Part shown: in pieces, positions 36,007-51,182 of the stretch
Numbering within the stretch: position 1 is the first letter of the stretch
Layout of the letters: each line of letters opens with the position of its first letter
Source: Glossina fuscipes
Taxonomy: Eukaryota > Arthropoda > Insecta > Diptera > Glossinidae
Assembly (NCBI RefSeq): GCF_014805625.2
Contig: NW_023998414.1
Location: 39,406,846 to 39,470,845, forward strand
Length of the DNA: 64,000 nucleotides
Direction: 5' to 3'
Notes under the pieces: generated by a model
The model's database searches: none
What the model was told of the DNA's origin: nothing
What the model saw: only the letters and a program-made list of their open reading frames with translations
Position numbers and translations under genes: made by a program

Positions 36007-38710
36007 TTAAAGATTTATAGTGTCTAAGTCTTGGCATGGAGCGCGGGGACTTCTTTCTTCCTCGTCCGTTAAAGATTTCGCTTGATTAAGACCATCACCA
36101 GTGGCACCGTATTCTCCATCAGGCGAATTCTTATTATTATCACGTGTACTATTATTGTTATTGGTTTTGTTGTTATCAAGTGTTTGACCAACGGACGATG
36201 ATGTTGTTGGCTTTTTACCGCCCAAACCCAAAGGGAAAGCAAAATCTTGTGGCAGTTTACGCATAATTTTACCAGATGTGATAAGACGACCGAAACCTTC
36301 CTATAGGATTAATAATTAAAATTGATAAAGAGATTTGCAAATGAATCGACATTTGAAAATTATTTATAAAATTGACCTGATGGGCAAAAGCGTAACCCGA
36401 ACGTAATGATCTTCTCGAACGACGGGATGAAGGCGCTCTCATAACGCTACTGGTATGCCTTGATTTTAAACTGGCCAGACGTCTCTTCATGCGTATCTGA
36501 AAACGAATAGCATAGAATAGATTAGAAGAGTTCCAATGCCAAATAAAAAATGTGCTTGGAATACGGCATTCAATCCAATTGTTTAACTAATTTTCTTATT
36601 GAAAACATATTAACTTTTTCTCTTTATCGATTTAGAAACATTTTTTGAATTGCTCTAAGCTTGACTGTCATCCTATACGTCTTGTGTTCTTGTAATCAAT
36701 TTGGCATGTCCACGTGTCTCCGTCCAAACGACAAGTACTTTCGAAAATGTTTCGGGTTGAACACCCGACTCTCGACAACTTCCCACCTAAAGTCATACTT
36801 ACAAAAAATCCTTATATGAATACCATCTGTAGGATGACGTAGGGTATTTAATGATTGGCCATAACCTATTTATTTATAGTGCTGTTACTTGCTTTGTTAT
36901 TACGTTCATAAAAGTCAAACCCGTAACCATTGCACTTCTCTCAGAGGTATGTGTACAAGTTTTCTTGATAAACACAAAGTCATTTTACGTAAAATCAAAT
37001 TGAAAAAAAAAAATTCAATTCCCGACGTCAGACCTCACTGTTAACTGTAACTGTTTGAATCGACCGCACTTAATATCGAATTTTTCCCATTTCCATATTT
37101 GCACAGTTTGCTTCAGGCTTTCTACTTGTTATACCCGAACTATGACGTTAATCGAGCATCTTGGTACTCGTTACGTAAACTGGGGCCGGTTTATAGATGT
37201 CAATATCGAGCAAACTTGATCGTTATTTGACAATTGATCGTCTTCGACAGCAATTTCTCTATTCGTTCGATTACAGTCAACTAACTATTCGCTATAGTGA
37301 CTCGATATCGGCCCCCGCCCGTTCTGCATCCTTTGTAGAGAAAATAAAAACTACACAAAATTTATGTTTAAGATTTGAGTAAGATTTGCGGCCCGAGAAA
37401 TGACCAGGTAACATCTAATGTTACGTTAAAGGAAACGACTTGTCACCATCTTAGCCATGTTAACCAATATCTTACGAACTGCAAAAATACAAAAGTTTGA
37501 TGTGTTTTTCCTGTCGTCTCAACAATTATAGAGCATACTCGTCCCCTCCAGTGTAAACCAATTCTTCCCAAAACTATAAGCAATGTTATCGCTATCCATG
37601 ATCTTAGCTTGATAGATTTGATTTGTCTTGATTGCTAATCTCTCCCAATTGTTTGTTTTTTTTCTTCCTGGGATTATAGTAACATACTTGCTTCAATAAA
37701 CATTTGATTTTTCAAGAGTTATGATCCTTTCTATTGAAATCTTGGGATATTTAAAATATTTGTTTGTTTTTTTTTTTTTCTCGCTTTTTAATTACAATCG
37801 GAATAAATGCCTTTTAAACTGTAATGTTTTGCAAACTTTTAATTGATAGGATGGCAAAAATTAGGAGCAATTACGGTGCCTGCAGAAAGGATATTAGCGT
37901 TCTTACTTTTACCTTATCAGCTAGACTCGGGTGTTTATCAATGAGATAGAATTTATAGGCCAACACTGGTATCATTATCACTACTACCGTTATAAACATG
38001 GTAGCCCAAAATGTGAGATCCTTCATAGCCATAGAAAGCGAGCCGACATAAGGCCCGCCTACTACATAATTATAGAAATAATCCAAAACGAAATACCAAA
38101 TTAAACTTCCCCAAATGGTTATATGATTAAAAATTGTCCAATACGAGGTATATAAAGCTATCTAAAGGGAAGAAAGAAAAAAAAAAAATATATATATATA
38201 CACAAAAAAAAAAAAAAAAAAAATTGTAGTTTTTCAGTGAAAGAAGTCTGCCTGTCTCACCTGTGCTGTATTATCAATAATTAGTATGGTGGCTACAACT
38301 GCCCCCAATGTCATGTGATCACTTAAAATTAAACCATTCGGCGAGACGCCTTTGTGATAAGTACCTAAAATATTTTAAAAGACAATTACCCATAATTAAT
38401 TTATTTATATACTTTTAACATAATAAGTAAGATATAATTAACCCACCATAAGGTATTAAAAATAATATTAAAGAACTAAAAGCACCATGCAATACACTGT
38501 ACACAAACTCTTTTATGTTGAATAATTGATTTTTTAAGCCAGGCGTATAGAGTTTAGGGAACTCCAAACTATGCTTGTCGGAGACATCTTGCTCGAAAAC
38601 GCCCAGTGCCAAGACCGGCAAAGATGTGTAAAATAAATTATAAACCGAAATAAACATGGGATCAAAGACAGTCTGTTAAAAAATAAAAAAAAAATAAAAA
38701 AAAATATAAA

Positions 38711-38748
<38 letters not shown>

Positions 38749-40343
38749 TTAAATTGAGTGAATATATTTTTAGTGAGAACGAAGAACTCACCTGTGCGCT
38801 AAAGCCACAAAACACTGAATACCAGCAATGACACAAAGTAAATGCAAAGTTTTTATAGAAAAAATAACGCAGGAATTTGCACATGCGATAGTAAGACCAA
38901 CGACCATGCACCAATAGCAACCTTTCCAAATAACGAAATTGCGCTATCGAATAATCGCTTGCCAAGACCGCCTGCAAACCTTCCTGGCCGGATATGCCTA
39001 CGCCAATATGGGCAGCTAAATATATATGGGTGTATAAGTAGATGATATATATATATATATATATATATATGCTAACCTTTTATCATAGAAACATCATTGG
39101 CACCATCACCTATAGCTAAGGTGACCGCATTCTTGGCACGTTTAATTAATTCCACAACCAAAGCCTTCTGCAGCGGCGTAACGCGACAACATATCACCGC
39201 TCTACACTGTGAAGCTATATCTAGAAACCTTTTAAAAAGTGAAAACAAAAAATTGTATATAATTTTAAAATAAATTTTAGTCATTTGATAATTATTAAAT
39301 ACCCCGACCAGTTTATATGATATAAAGAAAACGAATAAAAGTAATGCGTTTGGCCCTCTTGGCAATATCAGCATCAAAATTGTAAAACTAATTGTTCCCA
39401 TTATAAGTTCACCTTTTTTACCCATGTTTTAACAACCTTTTCATTTTTTTTTTTTAAAAATGGAAAGAAGCGATAATTACTTCTGTCGGGGAAAGGTCAT
39501 CGTCAGTTCCTCTTGACGATTTTCGTTCAATTAGTATCCTTCCTGTTCTATCGAAAATTATCGAACTGTTAATAACTGATTAGATTAGACCATATTTGTA
39601 CAGGAAGAATTTACTTTGTACTAATCAATCGGGGTACGAACCTGCGGATAACTGTAACACGATAATGCTTACAGTGTTAGAGGGCATTCGCTTGAGGCAC
39701 GACAAGGGGAGTTGACTTTTCTTGTAACGATTGATTTTTCTAAAGCTATCGATCACCAGCTACTATTGCGAAAGCTTGAATATTATTATACCCTACACCA
39801 AGGTTTCATTAAGTTTGTGCGAACATATGTAAGACGTAGGAGTGCTTAAACTAGCCCCATCTTTTGTTATATCACTCGATTCGGTATCAAAGCACGACTG
39901 TCCACCAAATTTCGTCAAAATATCTCAAAAATTTGTAGCTTGAACTTAAAAGACAAGAATGGAAGACAAACAGAAGACAGACGGACCGATATGGGGCTAC
40001 CTCTAAGCCCTTTTGGGTGTTACAGCTGTCCGCACATACTTATATACCCTTGTAATATACCCTTGTATCGCAAATGGTGTTAGGTATAGAAAGCTGGATA
40101 GTTATTAAATTTTCCATGTTACACCTTATAGTGTATCTGACGCGCACTCTCCTGCATGACAATAAATATAAAAAAAAAAAAAAAAAAATGACTAACCTTG
40201 CTTCCAGTTCAGGTGACAGACAGTGCACCAATGAATGACCATTAATGACTATAGCAAAGCCGGTATGATCATCAATTATGACATGATCGCGTGTTGCACT
40301 GCCGCCTTTCTCCAAATTATCATACAATTCACTGGTTTCAGCA
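36007..40343 (-). CDS. ATP8B: ATP8B C-terminal exons: end of P domain, TM5-TM10, cytoplasmic tail
   Basis: Eight exons cover [15 protein letters not shown] and [20 protein letters not shown] (40343-40197 into 39228), then [20 protein letters not shown] and [10 protein letters not shown] (39228-39077). [11 protein letters not shown] and TM5 ([20 protein letters not shown]) are at 39015-38792. TM6-TM7 (38672-38447), TM8 (38364-38261), TM9-TM10 (38161-37913), [20 protein letters not shown] (36496-36377) and a final exon ending CQDLDTINL follow. The 38672 exon ends at a GTGGGT donor in phase 1, the only one that keeps the frame into [10 protein letters not shown]. The last exon is Asn-rich ([16 protein letters not shown]), unlike vertebrate tails. 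Confidence 0.93.
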
Positions 40344-43300
40344 CTTTAAATAAACAATAGAATATAATTTGAAAGATATTATAATAAAATTGAAAAATTA
40401 ATAAAAGCATTAACACAGAAAAAAAAAAAAAAAAAAACAAAAAGGACAAACTGGGAAAACAATGAAAAAATGAGTGATAAGCAGCACAAGACAAACGCAC
40501 AAGATAGTGAAACAAAAGATGGAAAAGAAAATTAAATGAATTACGAAAGCCTTCTATAGAAGAGTTAATCAAAAAAAAAAATAAAAAAATTTAATTATTA
40601 ATAACCTTTAATGATAAAAACACGAAAAAAAAATTGCTTTTACAGATAAACACATATATGGAAAACTAAGCTCTTCAGTCACATTATAAGGTGTTTTTTT
40701 TTACTTTTGTTAAACAGAGGAAAACCATTGAAATGTAAAGCACATAGCGACTACATGTTTTCATATATATGATTTTTTTTTTTAGTGAATGCATAATGTT
40801 AAAATACGAATAAATGTTTACAAACTATTGACGCTATTGCTTGAGAAATGAGTTTTAATAAAACAACAACAATAACAACAACCAAAAACGCAATATGTAC
40901 AGATAAGTATAATGTATGTAAAAAAAAAAAAAAGAACAAAATAACAAAATTATATAATATAAAAAAAATTATTTTAAATTGATTACATTACGGGCGAAAC
41001 AAGTACCAATAGAGGGGGAAGAATCATCCTCTGCATCACAACTGAATGATCAATTAATTTTATAAAAATTATATGGATTTCTCTTTTTCCCTCTCTTTCT
41101 TTCTTTCTTTCTTTCTTTCTTTATTTCTCTCTCTCTCTCGATCTGTTTCTATGTATCTTTCTTACAGTGATTCAAAGAAAGTGATTAAACTAATTAAATA
41201 GAAGCGAGAAAATTGGAAATTAAGCCAACCAAAGAATAAAAAAAAAAAAATAGAAAACATTTTGTGTTATTTACCACAATAATTATTACAAATCAAGTCA
41301 TAGAGGCGCACGAACGCGTAAGATATCCAATTTAATTAGCATGATTTCAATAAACAAACAGAAGGCCATTAAAATACCTTTACTAGTTTTTGAAAGTTTT
41401 TGAAAGAGATTTGAGGATCTTCCGAAATATCAAAGGGGCAACATCTCGTTATACACTTTACATTCAGAGTGCCTCCTAGAAGCGATTTTCACAACATTTC
41501 TTAAATATCTACATATTAAGAGGAGAAATGAGAATTGCATTCACTTTACATCAAGCTTTCGTTCCTCCATCACGAACAAATAAAAAGGAAATTTAGTCAA
41601 ATTATTTGGCAATGGACGTTGTGGCCGCCGATTGATATGTCTTTGTTGCGGTGTAATGGGCTCATAATACATAACGGCGTGCTAAATTTTGTCGTTCTAT
41701 TTGGAATGAACAAGAACGTGTATAGCATAAGCCATGGGGGATAGGCGGGATATTTGAAAATTCCGTATCAATCACACATTTTTTGCTGTTCGTTCCTCCA
41801 GCCGTAAAATACACGGTTGAACAGTAAAACTTTACGCATTCTTGCTTGAACGAAGCTAAAATACAAACAACAACTAGATGTACTATAACATATATATAAT
41901 GGTGCGACCCGAACCATTTTCAACAGCATTCGTTTCGCGGCGGGTGGTCAAAGCAGTTCGGTGTCAAATTTCATGAGAATATCTCAAAACTTGCGGCGTG
42001 TAGATTGGACACTAGAAAATAAGACAGACGGACAGCCAAAAGGTTTATACCGATGCAAAATGTGATTCCGAATCGATTGGTATAATAAAAGGTGGACTTG
42101 TTTCTAGTCCTTCTGGCCGTTGCATACATGTGCACAAACTTAATATACCCTTGTAAAACAAGGTGGTGTAGGATGTAATGAAGACATTCAATGCCATCAT
42201 TCATTTTGAAAGAATCTCGTGAAAGAATTGCGTGTTTCAACATTTCTGCTTTATCAAGACTTTTGATTCTATAGCATATATTAATTTCGAAATGTAGTTT
42301 AAATGCTTATTAGGGCTTATGGGGTATGCTCTTGATGGCCTCATTAAGAAAATTATATAATATATTATATAATATATTATATAGTAATCGGTCAAAGGAC
42401 ACTTTCTTTTGCAAATTTGTAAACAATATTTTCGTCATTGCGAACGGGAGAATGTTTACCACAGATACTATAGATATATGGTTGCGTAGACGGACAGATG
42501 GACAGATTAATCGACGGACACGCTTGAAACTCGCCAGGATTTTATATATTTTATGGGCTTTCTGAAGCTTGCTTCAGGCGTCACAAAGGTATTGAAGCAG
42601 GAAATTATATTGTGATACACTATAATATATAGTAGTATTTAGTATATTGAGTAGATATGATCAATTTTTTCGATATTTGTATTATTATAGTACTATAGTA
42701 TCGGTCCTAGAAGGCACGTTCAAATTTTTGCAGATTTATCTGCTGTAGCTTAGGAGTAATGGGTGAAAAAGTAATTTTTATACCTCTTGAAAGTGTTCTC
42801 AGTTTACATAGTAGACTGAATCCTTTCACTGATTTGATCCATTTTTCATATCAACTTGCGTGCAAGAACTTGCATTGTTTCTACCCAACTTTGAAGATGA
42901 TAGCGTCATTTTTGCGGCCAGACGAATGTTTACAACAAAAATTCCATAGAGAGATAGGCGGCGGCGGGACGGAAATGTTAAAATCGATTCAGAATTTGAT
43001 GCTGCTTAGAATAATATTTGTTGTCTGGGCAGGCTGTCTGAAGCATCCTTCTGAGCGCTGCAAACGTTTTGACAAAGTTAAAAATCGTGCATCTTCCGAG
43101 ATTTGGTTTTTTTCCCCCTTTTTTCCCTTTTTCTCTGTCGTAAACGGCACTTGTTAAAAGGCAACGGAAAAGTGCAAAGGGTTTGGTCTGAGTATACGAG
43201 AATACGATTTCTTTCTATAAAGATGATATCGTAAATATTTTTGCTATAATAAAAAAAAAGTAAGTTTCCTACAAAGTTTACCATACACTAATACTAATCA

Positions 43301-46300
43301 AATTGGATACTTTGCGTCATGTTTAAATGTGTGAAACGATTAAAAATAAAAGTATAATTGAATGGAGAATACAATTAAAATTCTAGGCCCTTCTTTTAAA
43401 ATACATTTCTAGCAATTATTTACCAACAAAAAATTTCATAAAAAAACAAAAAAAAAAATTAAAAAAAGGAGGAAGATTTTGAAAGTATTAGAGAGGTTTT
43501 TAAGTTAAAGATTTTTTTTTTTTTTTTTTTGTTTTCATTTAAATCTATTTTCTAAGAATTATCTGGTAAGAAGTGATGATATTGTTTCCCTCTACCTGTC
43601 TGGTTCGCCCTTATTACGTTTATTAGTGTCATCATCAGCCCACCTAAAGGTAACAACTGAAACTGCCGGCGGTGATGTAGACAGCAAAGACGGACCTTCC
43701 GAACTATATCTAGTTCCATTCAAACTAAGCGATGGACGGTCGTAATCTGTGATCGAAAGAAACAATAAAATCTCGTTAAAAAGGCGAATGATGCTAAAAA
43801 AAGAAAACAAACAAACAAAAAAAAAAATAAATAAATAAATTACTTACGTGATGGCCTGAAACGATTAACTATTCGTATCGATTCTCTGAAGTGCTTTAAT
43901 TGCAAGTCGACCTCATACAGGGTAGTACCATCAACAATAAAAACATCGGCCAAATCGTCGGTAAGTAATTGACATGAATAACCAATATTAATGGCGGTCT
44001 CTGCAGAACGATATGAATTGTAAAATTGATGATGAAAGAAAATTACAAAAAAAAAAAAAAAAAGGCGACATTTCCTATAAATAAATAACCTTGCTTATCG
44101 CCGGTGAGAACCCATATTTTAATGCCAGCCATTTGCAGATTAGCTATAGTTTGAGGTACGCCATCTTGCAGTTTGTCTTCAATGGCAGTCACACCAATTA
44201 ATGCCAGCTCGCTTTCCACTTCTTCATAAAGGGCATTCAGTTTTTCTTCACGGTTGTCGAGCGATGTCGAGACTTCGAAGTGCCGTCCACACCATGACTC
44301 GTAGAATTCTAATGTTAAAATTCTTTCCGCCAAAACTAACGTTCGTAAACCTTCGCCAGCGAATTTCTTTTGTTTTTGTCATTTTTAAAGAGCATAGTTA
44401 ACATTAGTTAGTCAAAAAAAAAAAAAAAAATTAAATGCAAATTTATGACGAATATTCATCATACATACGTTCAAATGGTCCTGAGTACGTGACTTTACTT
44501 CAGTTTGACTAGAACTTAACCTATCGTAAATCACACTGTCAGCACCCTTACAATATAATATAATGCGATCAGCTTGCCGTAATATCACCGACATTCGTTT
44601 TCGTACATTATTAAAATCCAAAATGTGCAACAGTTCATATTCCTAAAAGAATTCATTTTATTTATTTTTCTTTTAATTGAATAAATTGAAGTAAAAATTA
44701 TTTCGAGACTAATAAAATGAAGAGAACATTACCTCTGTTCTACCCATCACTTCAATAGTAATACTGTTTGGTGTTCGAGAACGGAAAACAAAACCAAAAT
44801 TTCTCGCCGCTGATACCAAAGCTGACTCATCGGGACTTTGAGCCTGATATTCTAAGCGTCCATCTACATACTCTGGCATTACCGTATGGCATAAGGCCAA
44901 TAAGCGAAAAAAATTATGCGAATTTTTTTCATCGGAACGCACCGCATCCAAGAGAGTCTTATCATACCAACGGAATTCCGGTTCAAACTCGGGATTCGCT
45001 GAAAAATCCACACGCTCTAAAGTCTTCATTGAAAGAGATAAAAATGTAAGAAATTTAGATAAGAAAAGCATTAACAACTTGGTTTTTATACTCAGCTAAG
45101 CCGAAAAGTTTTTTTTTTTTTTTTTTAAATGGGGTAAAGAGAGAGAGAGAGAGCTTGAGAGCGACAAAAATTGAGAGAAGAACTGCGCTTAACTATATAT
45201 AAGAAGGATATGTTTAGTATTATTAAGATGTTAGTTGAATGAATAGCATGTTAATAGCATGACTTTAAAATGTTAAATTCTAATTACGTGTAAATTAATT
45301 ATTAATCATTAATAATTATGTATATGTATGTGAAAAAGAATGTATAGCATATATTAATATATGTAAGTAGATAAGTAGATAAGCAGCGACCAAGAAATAC
45401 CAAAGCGTTTATAAAATATTGAAAATAATTGGACATTAAAACGAATCTTACGCATCGCATCACCATCACCTCAGATAGTGTTTTGCCAATTATGAATATT
45501 GTAATAGGCGGTTTAAATGTTACATACGTTCATTATAAACATAATAATAAAGAAGCGTAAACACACTTGTTTGTAAAAGACTATCTGCTCTAAACTCCAT
45601 ACTCCAAGTAGACTTTTCAATGCAAAAAAAAAAAAAAAAAAGAAACAACTTTCCAAATTATGCTTGTCATGAATGATATTAGCCATTCAGGTAGGTAGGT
45701 GAGCAGGGTAAATTTCATTTCATTTGGAATTTTGTCCTAAAAATGGGTGAAAATTTTTTGTTGCTTTCAACATTAATACGCATCACTTTGACTATGCAAG
45801 TGTGCAGAATGGACGGACAGATTGTTATTATATCGTTCTAGACTGATTGCTTTTGTCTCTTTAATTTATTCTTTTTCCGCTCATTTCATCAGAGATTCAA
45901 ATTTCATTTCGTTTTGTATAGATTTGTATAAAATGAACAACATTGAAAGACAACATTTCTTTTCATTTTTTTTTTTTTAATTTTGCTTGCATGCACTAAC
46001 GTCAATTCAATTATTAAGGTCATTATAATCATTCCGCTTAATGAGCGATGAGTTCTATGAAAATTCGAAACACAATACAATATGGGTTACGAGTTATGGC
46101 AGTTACGAGTCTTTTGACGAATTTGCAGAACTTTGCCTGCCTTCAATTTGGGCCGTAAAAGGATTCTTGAATAATATTTTTGGTCCGAAGGACGCTACCA
46201 AACAAAATCTCATAATAATTTCAGCATTTTAATTGACATTCTCGCGCCTAGTTATTATGTGCGTTTGTTTAAGATGACAGAGAATAACACAAAACACAAA

Positions 46301-49300
46301 AACTTGAAAGATTTCACTTGTCTTTGCTTGACTATGCTTTAGCATAATGTTTTTAAGGGGGTTAACGTTCCGTTACTTATAGCTTGCTTATGCAGGAACG
46401 AAATGAAAAATGCATTTTGACGAGATAATAACGAAGAATAGGTTGAATCGGCAAGCAGCCGATGCGATTGAAACTTTTAATATTAATCGAAATAAAAAAG
46501 TTATAAACGAACGTGGTCGAATCTTTCATATCCACTACCATTCTTCAAGATGAACAAAGGAAACAAATTACAGTTCAATACTCTATGATACTGGATGGCC
46601 ATTGTCGATTTTTTTGCTCAGGTATTTGTAAAATGATCGCCTATAGATGACACAACAAGTGTAAACAATCTATTAGGGCAAGGCCTATCTATTAAATACC
46701 GTACACCATTTCGCTTAACCACTTAACTGTGTCGACCTCTGTCGTAAACTCGTTGAACGCAGAATATGCGTAATATAAAATTCGGTTGTTATGGAACGAG
46801 TTGAGTATAATTTATAGTGATAAAATCCGACAAGGACAGATGGACGGATCACAATGGGTATATTCGTTGTATACAGTTAACGTATTATTACAATCATTCA
46901 TATAAATTATGCTTTAAATGCTTTAAATGCTTTAAATGGCGGAGAAAGCGATTCGATTGAAATCAATCGCGAACGTTTTAGTCCAAGTAGCCTATGTTTG
47001 TTCGTTTGTTTGTTGGCCTATTGAATTTCATCAAAGTATCTCAGCAAACAAGAGGGGTAGACAAACTTAGATCGATTCAAGTTCATCCGGACATTGTGGA
47101 CATCCGCACCAACTGAATATGGCCTTAAAGTACATAACCTATAGGATAACATTGCTCTTGATATTTGTGCATGTGTCCATGAGTAATAAGCTCATTATTA
47201 TTTGGTTTTGGAAATATATAGTTTCTTCATTAATTTATGTTGCGTTGTAGGAATGGCTTTTAGGTCAAAATTTAAAAGGAATAGTTGCATTTTTGCGACT
47301 AAGCAAATATTTATCACACACATGACATAGATGGATGGACGAACATGCGTAACGGTAATACTTATCTATATCCTATACTTTGTATGGTCTCTAACTATTC
47401 CTTCTGAATGTTGCAAATACCCCGACAAAATGAATAGATTCTGCACATGGATATAATGAATGAATGAATGAATTTTTCGTTTGATCCGATTTAAAATGAT
47501 ATTAGAGTTGATTAGAGGCAACAATTAATTTGAAAATGGCATTTTCGGGTCAAGCAGCTCTACGTTCGTTTACCAATATTTTTTTTGTAAAGCAATTCTA
47601 GAAATTGCTTAGCATATTATGTTTCTTGCATTATTATTGTTATTGTTGTTGCATTATTAAATTGCTATACCTATGCGCTATAAAATAGCAATTTTACGAT
47701 AAAAAGCTGAAAACAAACATTAATACAAACTTAAAAGATAACACAAAAACTAGCGAAAACACTGTAAGTAAAAGTATTGTGAGATTTCTGGAAAATCGTG
47801 TAACAAAGGTGCATAACAAAGACTGGCTATCAACCTTTTTCTTTCTTTTTTTTTAATCTATTTAACAAAAAAATTCACAAACATGTTTACATGTATTTAG
47901 ATATAAACGAATAAACAAACAAACAAAGAAACAATCAAAAATTGTGTAAGGAGAAAGAAAAAAAAAAAAAAAAGAGTACAGAGTTTGCTTCTGATTTACG
48001 GTGATGAGTGTGATGCATGGAAAACAACAGCAATAACAACAAAACACATGCATACGTGCACTCTCCGTTTAGGGCTAGTATTCCAATTGTGAGCAGTGCT
48101 TGGATTAGTGGTGGTGGTGGTGGTGGCGGTTGTGGACGAGGTGAAGGTCGAGCATGTATTCTCTTAGCAACTGTTCGGTGTGGTAGTGGCTGTGACGGTG
48201 ACGGTGGCGTTGGCGGTGGCGATGGCGGTGGTGCTAGTAGTGCTAGTAGTGCTAGTGGTGCTTATTGTAGCTGTAGTGATGTATTCATATATATTTATAT
48301 TATTATCATAAATGCAACTATTTGTTGTTGTCGTAGCGTTGAGTTTTTTAGTGCAAACTAATGTAGGTGTCATTAGTTCATGGCTATCATAGTAGGCCTC
48401 TCGATCTTTGCTAATGTGTTTGCTGTTGTACTCGCTATCCTCGCTTACAGAGGCAGAACAAAAGTGTGCACAAAAATTCGAACAACCTGCGGTACGTAAA
48501 ACGTTTGTATGGCTATTGCTATTGCTATTGCTATTGTTCTTATTCTTGTTCTTATTATTGTTGGTGATAGTGTGGTTATGATTATTCGTTTTTGAACATT
48601 TTTGCAAGTGTGTAACAACAGTGATTTTATCCTTAGATAAGGGTGTGGCGGGTGCAAGCGTGGTTATGGCTACGGCTGTATTTATGGCTGAGCCATTATT
48701 ATTATACAAAGCCGACTGTTGTTGTTGTTGGTATCTTATGCCCGTTTGCTGTTGTTGTTGTTGTTGTTGTTTTTTTTTAATATGATTGGCATTAGTGAAT
48801 GCGGCTGTAGTGTGTTCTTGATCTAATTCTTGATGATTGTAGTGCTTTGTTTTGATTTTCGAGTGATTTACTGAAATCACTGAACTATTTACGTTGACTA
48901 CTTCACCCAGTATCATTACTTTGTCACTGCTATTCGATAGCGTTGACGCTTGCCTTCGTATCTTCGGCTTACAAGTAAAAACCTCCGTGGCAATAGTCGC
49001 TTCGGCATTAACAGCCACAGTCGTTCTGTTACAAATAAGCGTTGACTCACAATTCTTTGGATAGGAATTGTCGGCATATTTGACACGTTTTAATTTTGAA
49101 TTGCATGGAATACTCGCGTCCAAATCCGGGAGAGCTGGCAAAGCATTGTTCAGCTTGGTACTCATTGGCGGTGGTTTCAAATATAATTCATTTATTTTCC
49201 CAGATAGCGGTGTTATAGGTGTGGTATTCGTGCTCTCGCTATCGCTGCCTTTATTCATACCTGCTAATAATAGGGGTGAAGAAGGCGGTGGTGGTGGTGG

Positions 49301-49553
49301 TGGTGGTGATGGTGGTGGTGGCCCCATTTCCGGCGGCGGCGGTGGCGGCGGTGGTGGTGACGTTGTCAAATTGGAAGACTCTGCATTTATGTGATAGTGT
49401 ACATCAGCCGTATGCAGCATTATCGTTGCTGCTTCCGTACCTAATTTATTTTGAGGTGTTGTGCCATTGTTGTTGCTATTCTTTTTATATTGACATTGTT
49501 TCTACAACGATCAAATCAAGGATTAAAGATAGAGATAGTGAGAGAGAGAGAGA

Positions 49554-49584
<31 letters not shown>

Positions 49585-50606
49585 TAATGAGTTAAAAACA
49601 AGTTAACTCCCTAAAACTAGTGGAGCATATACACGCACACATCGAGATTGAGATTTTAGGAAACGAAATGCACACACTCACAAAGAAACAAAAGGCGCGA
49701 AACATATCTCTACATATTGTAGTCAAAAGTTTTCTGAAATTGAAGCAAAGAGAAGACGCACAACAACAGCTGTTTTGATTGTTTAACGAGTCACAAAACA
49801 AACAACACATGTAGATTACACTCAAAACAATCTTAAAAGTCTTATTATAAATGGTCCAAGTATTTATTTGCTATCTTCTTTATAAGTCTCAGCGAATACT
49901 TACGCACACATACACACACACAGAGAAAGAGAGAGAGGGAGAGAGGGAGAGAGGGAGAAAGAGAGAGAGAGAGAGAAAAGAAAAGACGTCTTTTCATAGT
50001 TTTCATAACGATTAAGAAGACGATTGATTACTTGTCTCTTGGAAAACTTTTGACTGAAATATGACAAACAATGTTGAAACTAAATAATAAACGTGCTTAT
50101 GTAACATACGGTGCAGCATTAACCGGAACCACTATAATAATCGAATTTATCGGAATCTGTAGAAAAATTCATAACATAGAGAATTTTATGAACGAATGCG
50201 AAAGTTTGTGTAAAACAGGGGTTTTTCCTATTTTTTTTTTCGTAAAAAAAAAAAAAAAATTGTTAAAATGTTACGTTAGTAATGATAAAATAAACAAAAT
50301 AGAGAAAAAGGATTTCTTTTATTTTTAATATTGATTTAAAAACCTTTAAAACCAAAAGTCATACCAAATTAAGAATTTCATAGATGTTTACATATATGTA
50401 AATATATAAGTATGCAAAAAAATCGTATATAGTTTCGTATATATTTAATTATTATTTATATTTGAAGCGCAACGTATGTTAAAAATCATTTTATATGAGG
50501 TAAGATTTTATTATTAATGCATTTAAGAATTCGTTTGCTTTTAACTTTCAGAACCAGAAACTTCAGAAGCATTAACTTGTGGTTATTAGTTTAAAATATA
50601 TTATGC

Positions 50607-50642
<36 letters not shown>

Positions 50643-51150
50643 CAACTTACATCAGTTATCTCGATAACCTCACCGGTACGCAAATCAATAACATCGCCAT
50701 AGGTACGACCATTAATACTGCATTTATTAAATGTCATAATATTTTGAGTTAAAGTACCGGTCTTATCCGAGAATATATATTGAATTTGGCCAAGTTCTTC
50801 ATTTAATGTAGTGGTACGAGCTTTGGCATGTGTTTTTGTGGGTTCGTAGTACATTTCCTCATCCCAGTTAATCAAGAAGGATTGAACGAAACGTATAACC
50901 TGTAAAATTTCCATTATATCATCATTAGAAGCAAAATATAAAACAAAAAAAAAAAAAAAAAAAAAAAAAAAACGAAAAAAATATGTTATATAATTCTCTT
51001 ACCTCTACTGAAACGTAGAGTGATATTGGCACAACAGTATTCAACACAATAGCATAAGAAAAGAAAACTAGAAAGCCTATCACTGTAGCACCTTGCATTA
51101 CATTTTTTGGTATTATATTCTCCCAGGGTAAATAAACCTACAAATTAAAC

Positions 51151-51182
<32 letters not shown>

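Noticed and set aside
48017..49560. Gly-, Val- and Ala-rich open frames on the plus strand
   Set aside because: They are mirror translations of the poly-Pro/Gln/Thr exon on the minus strand.
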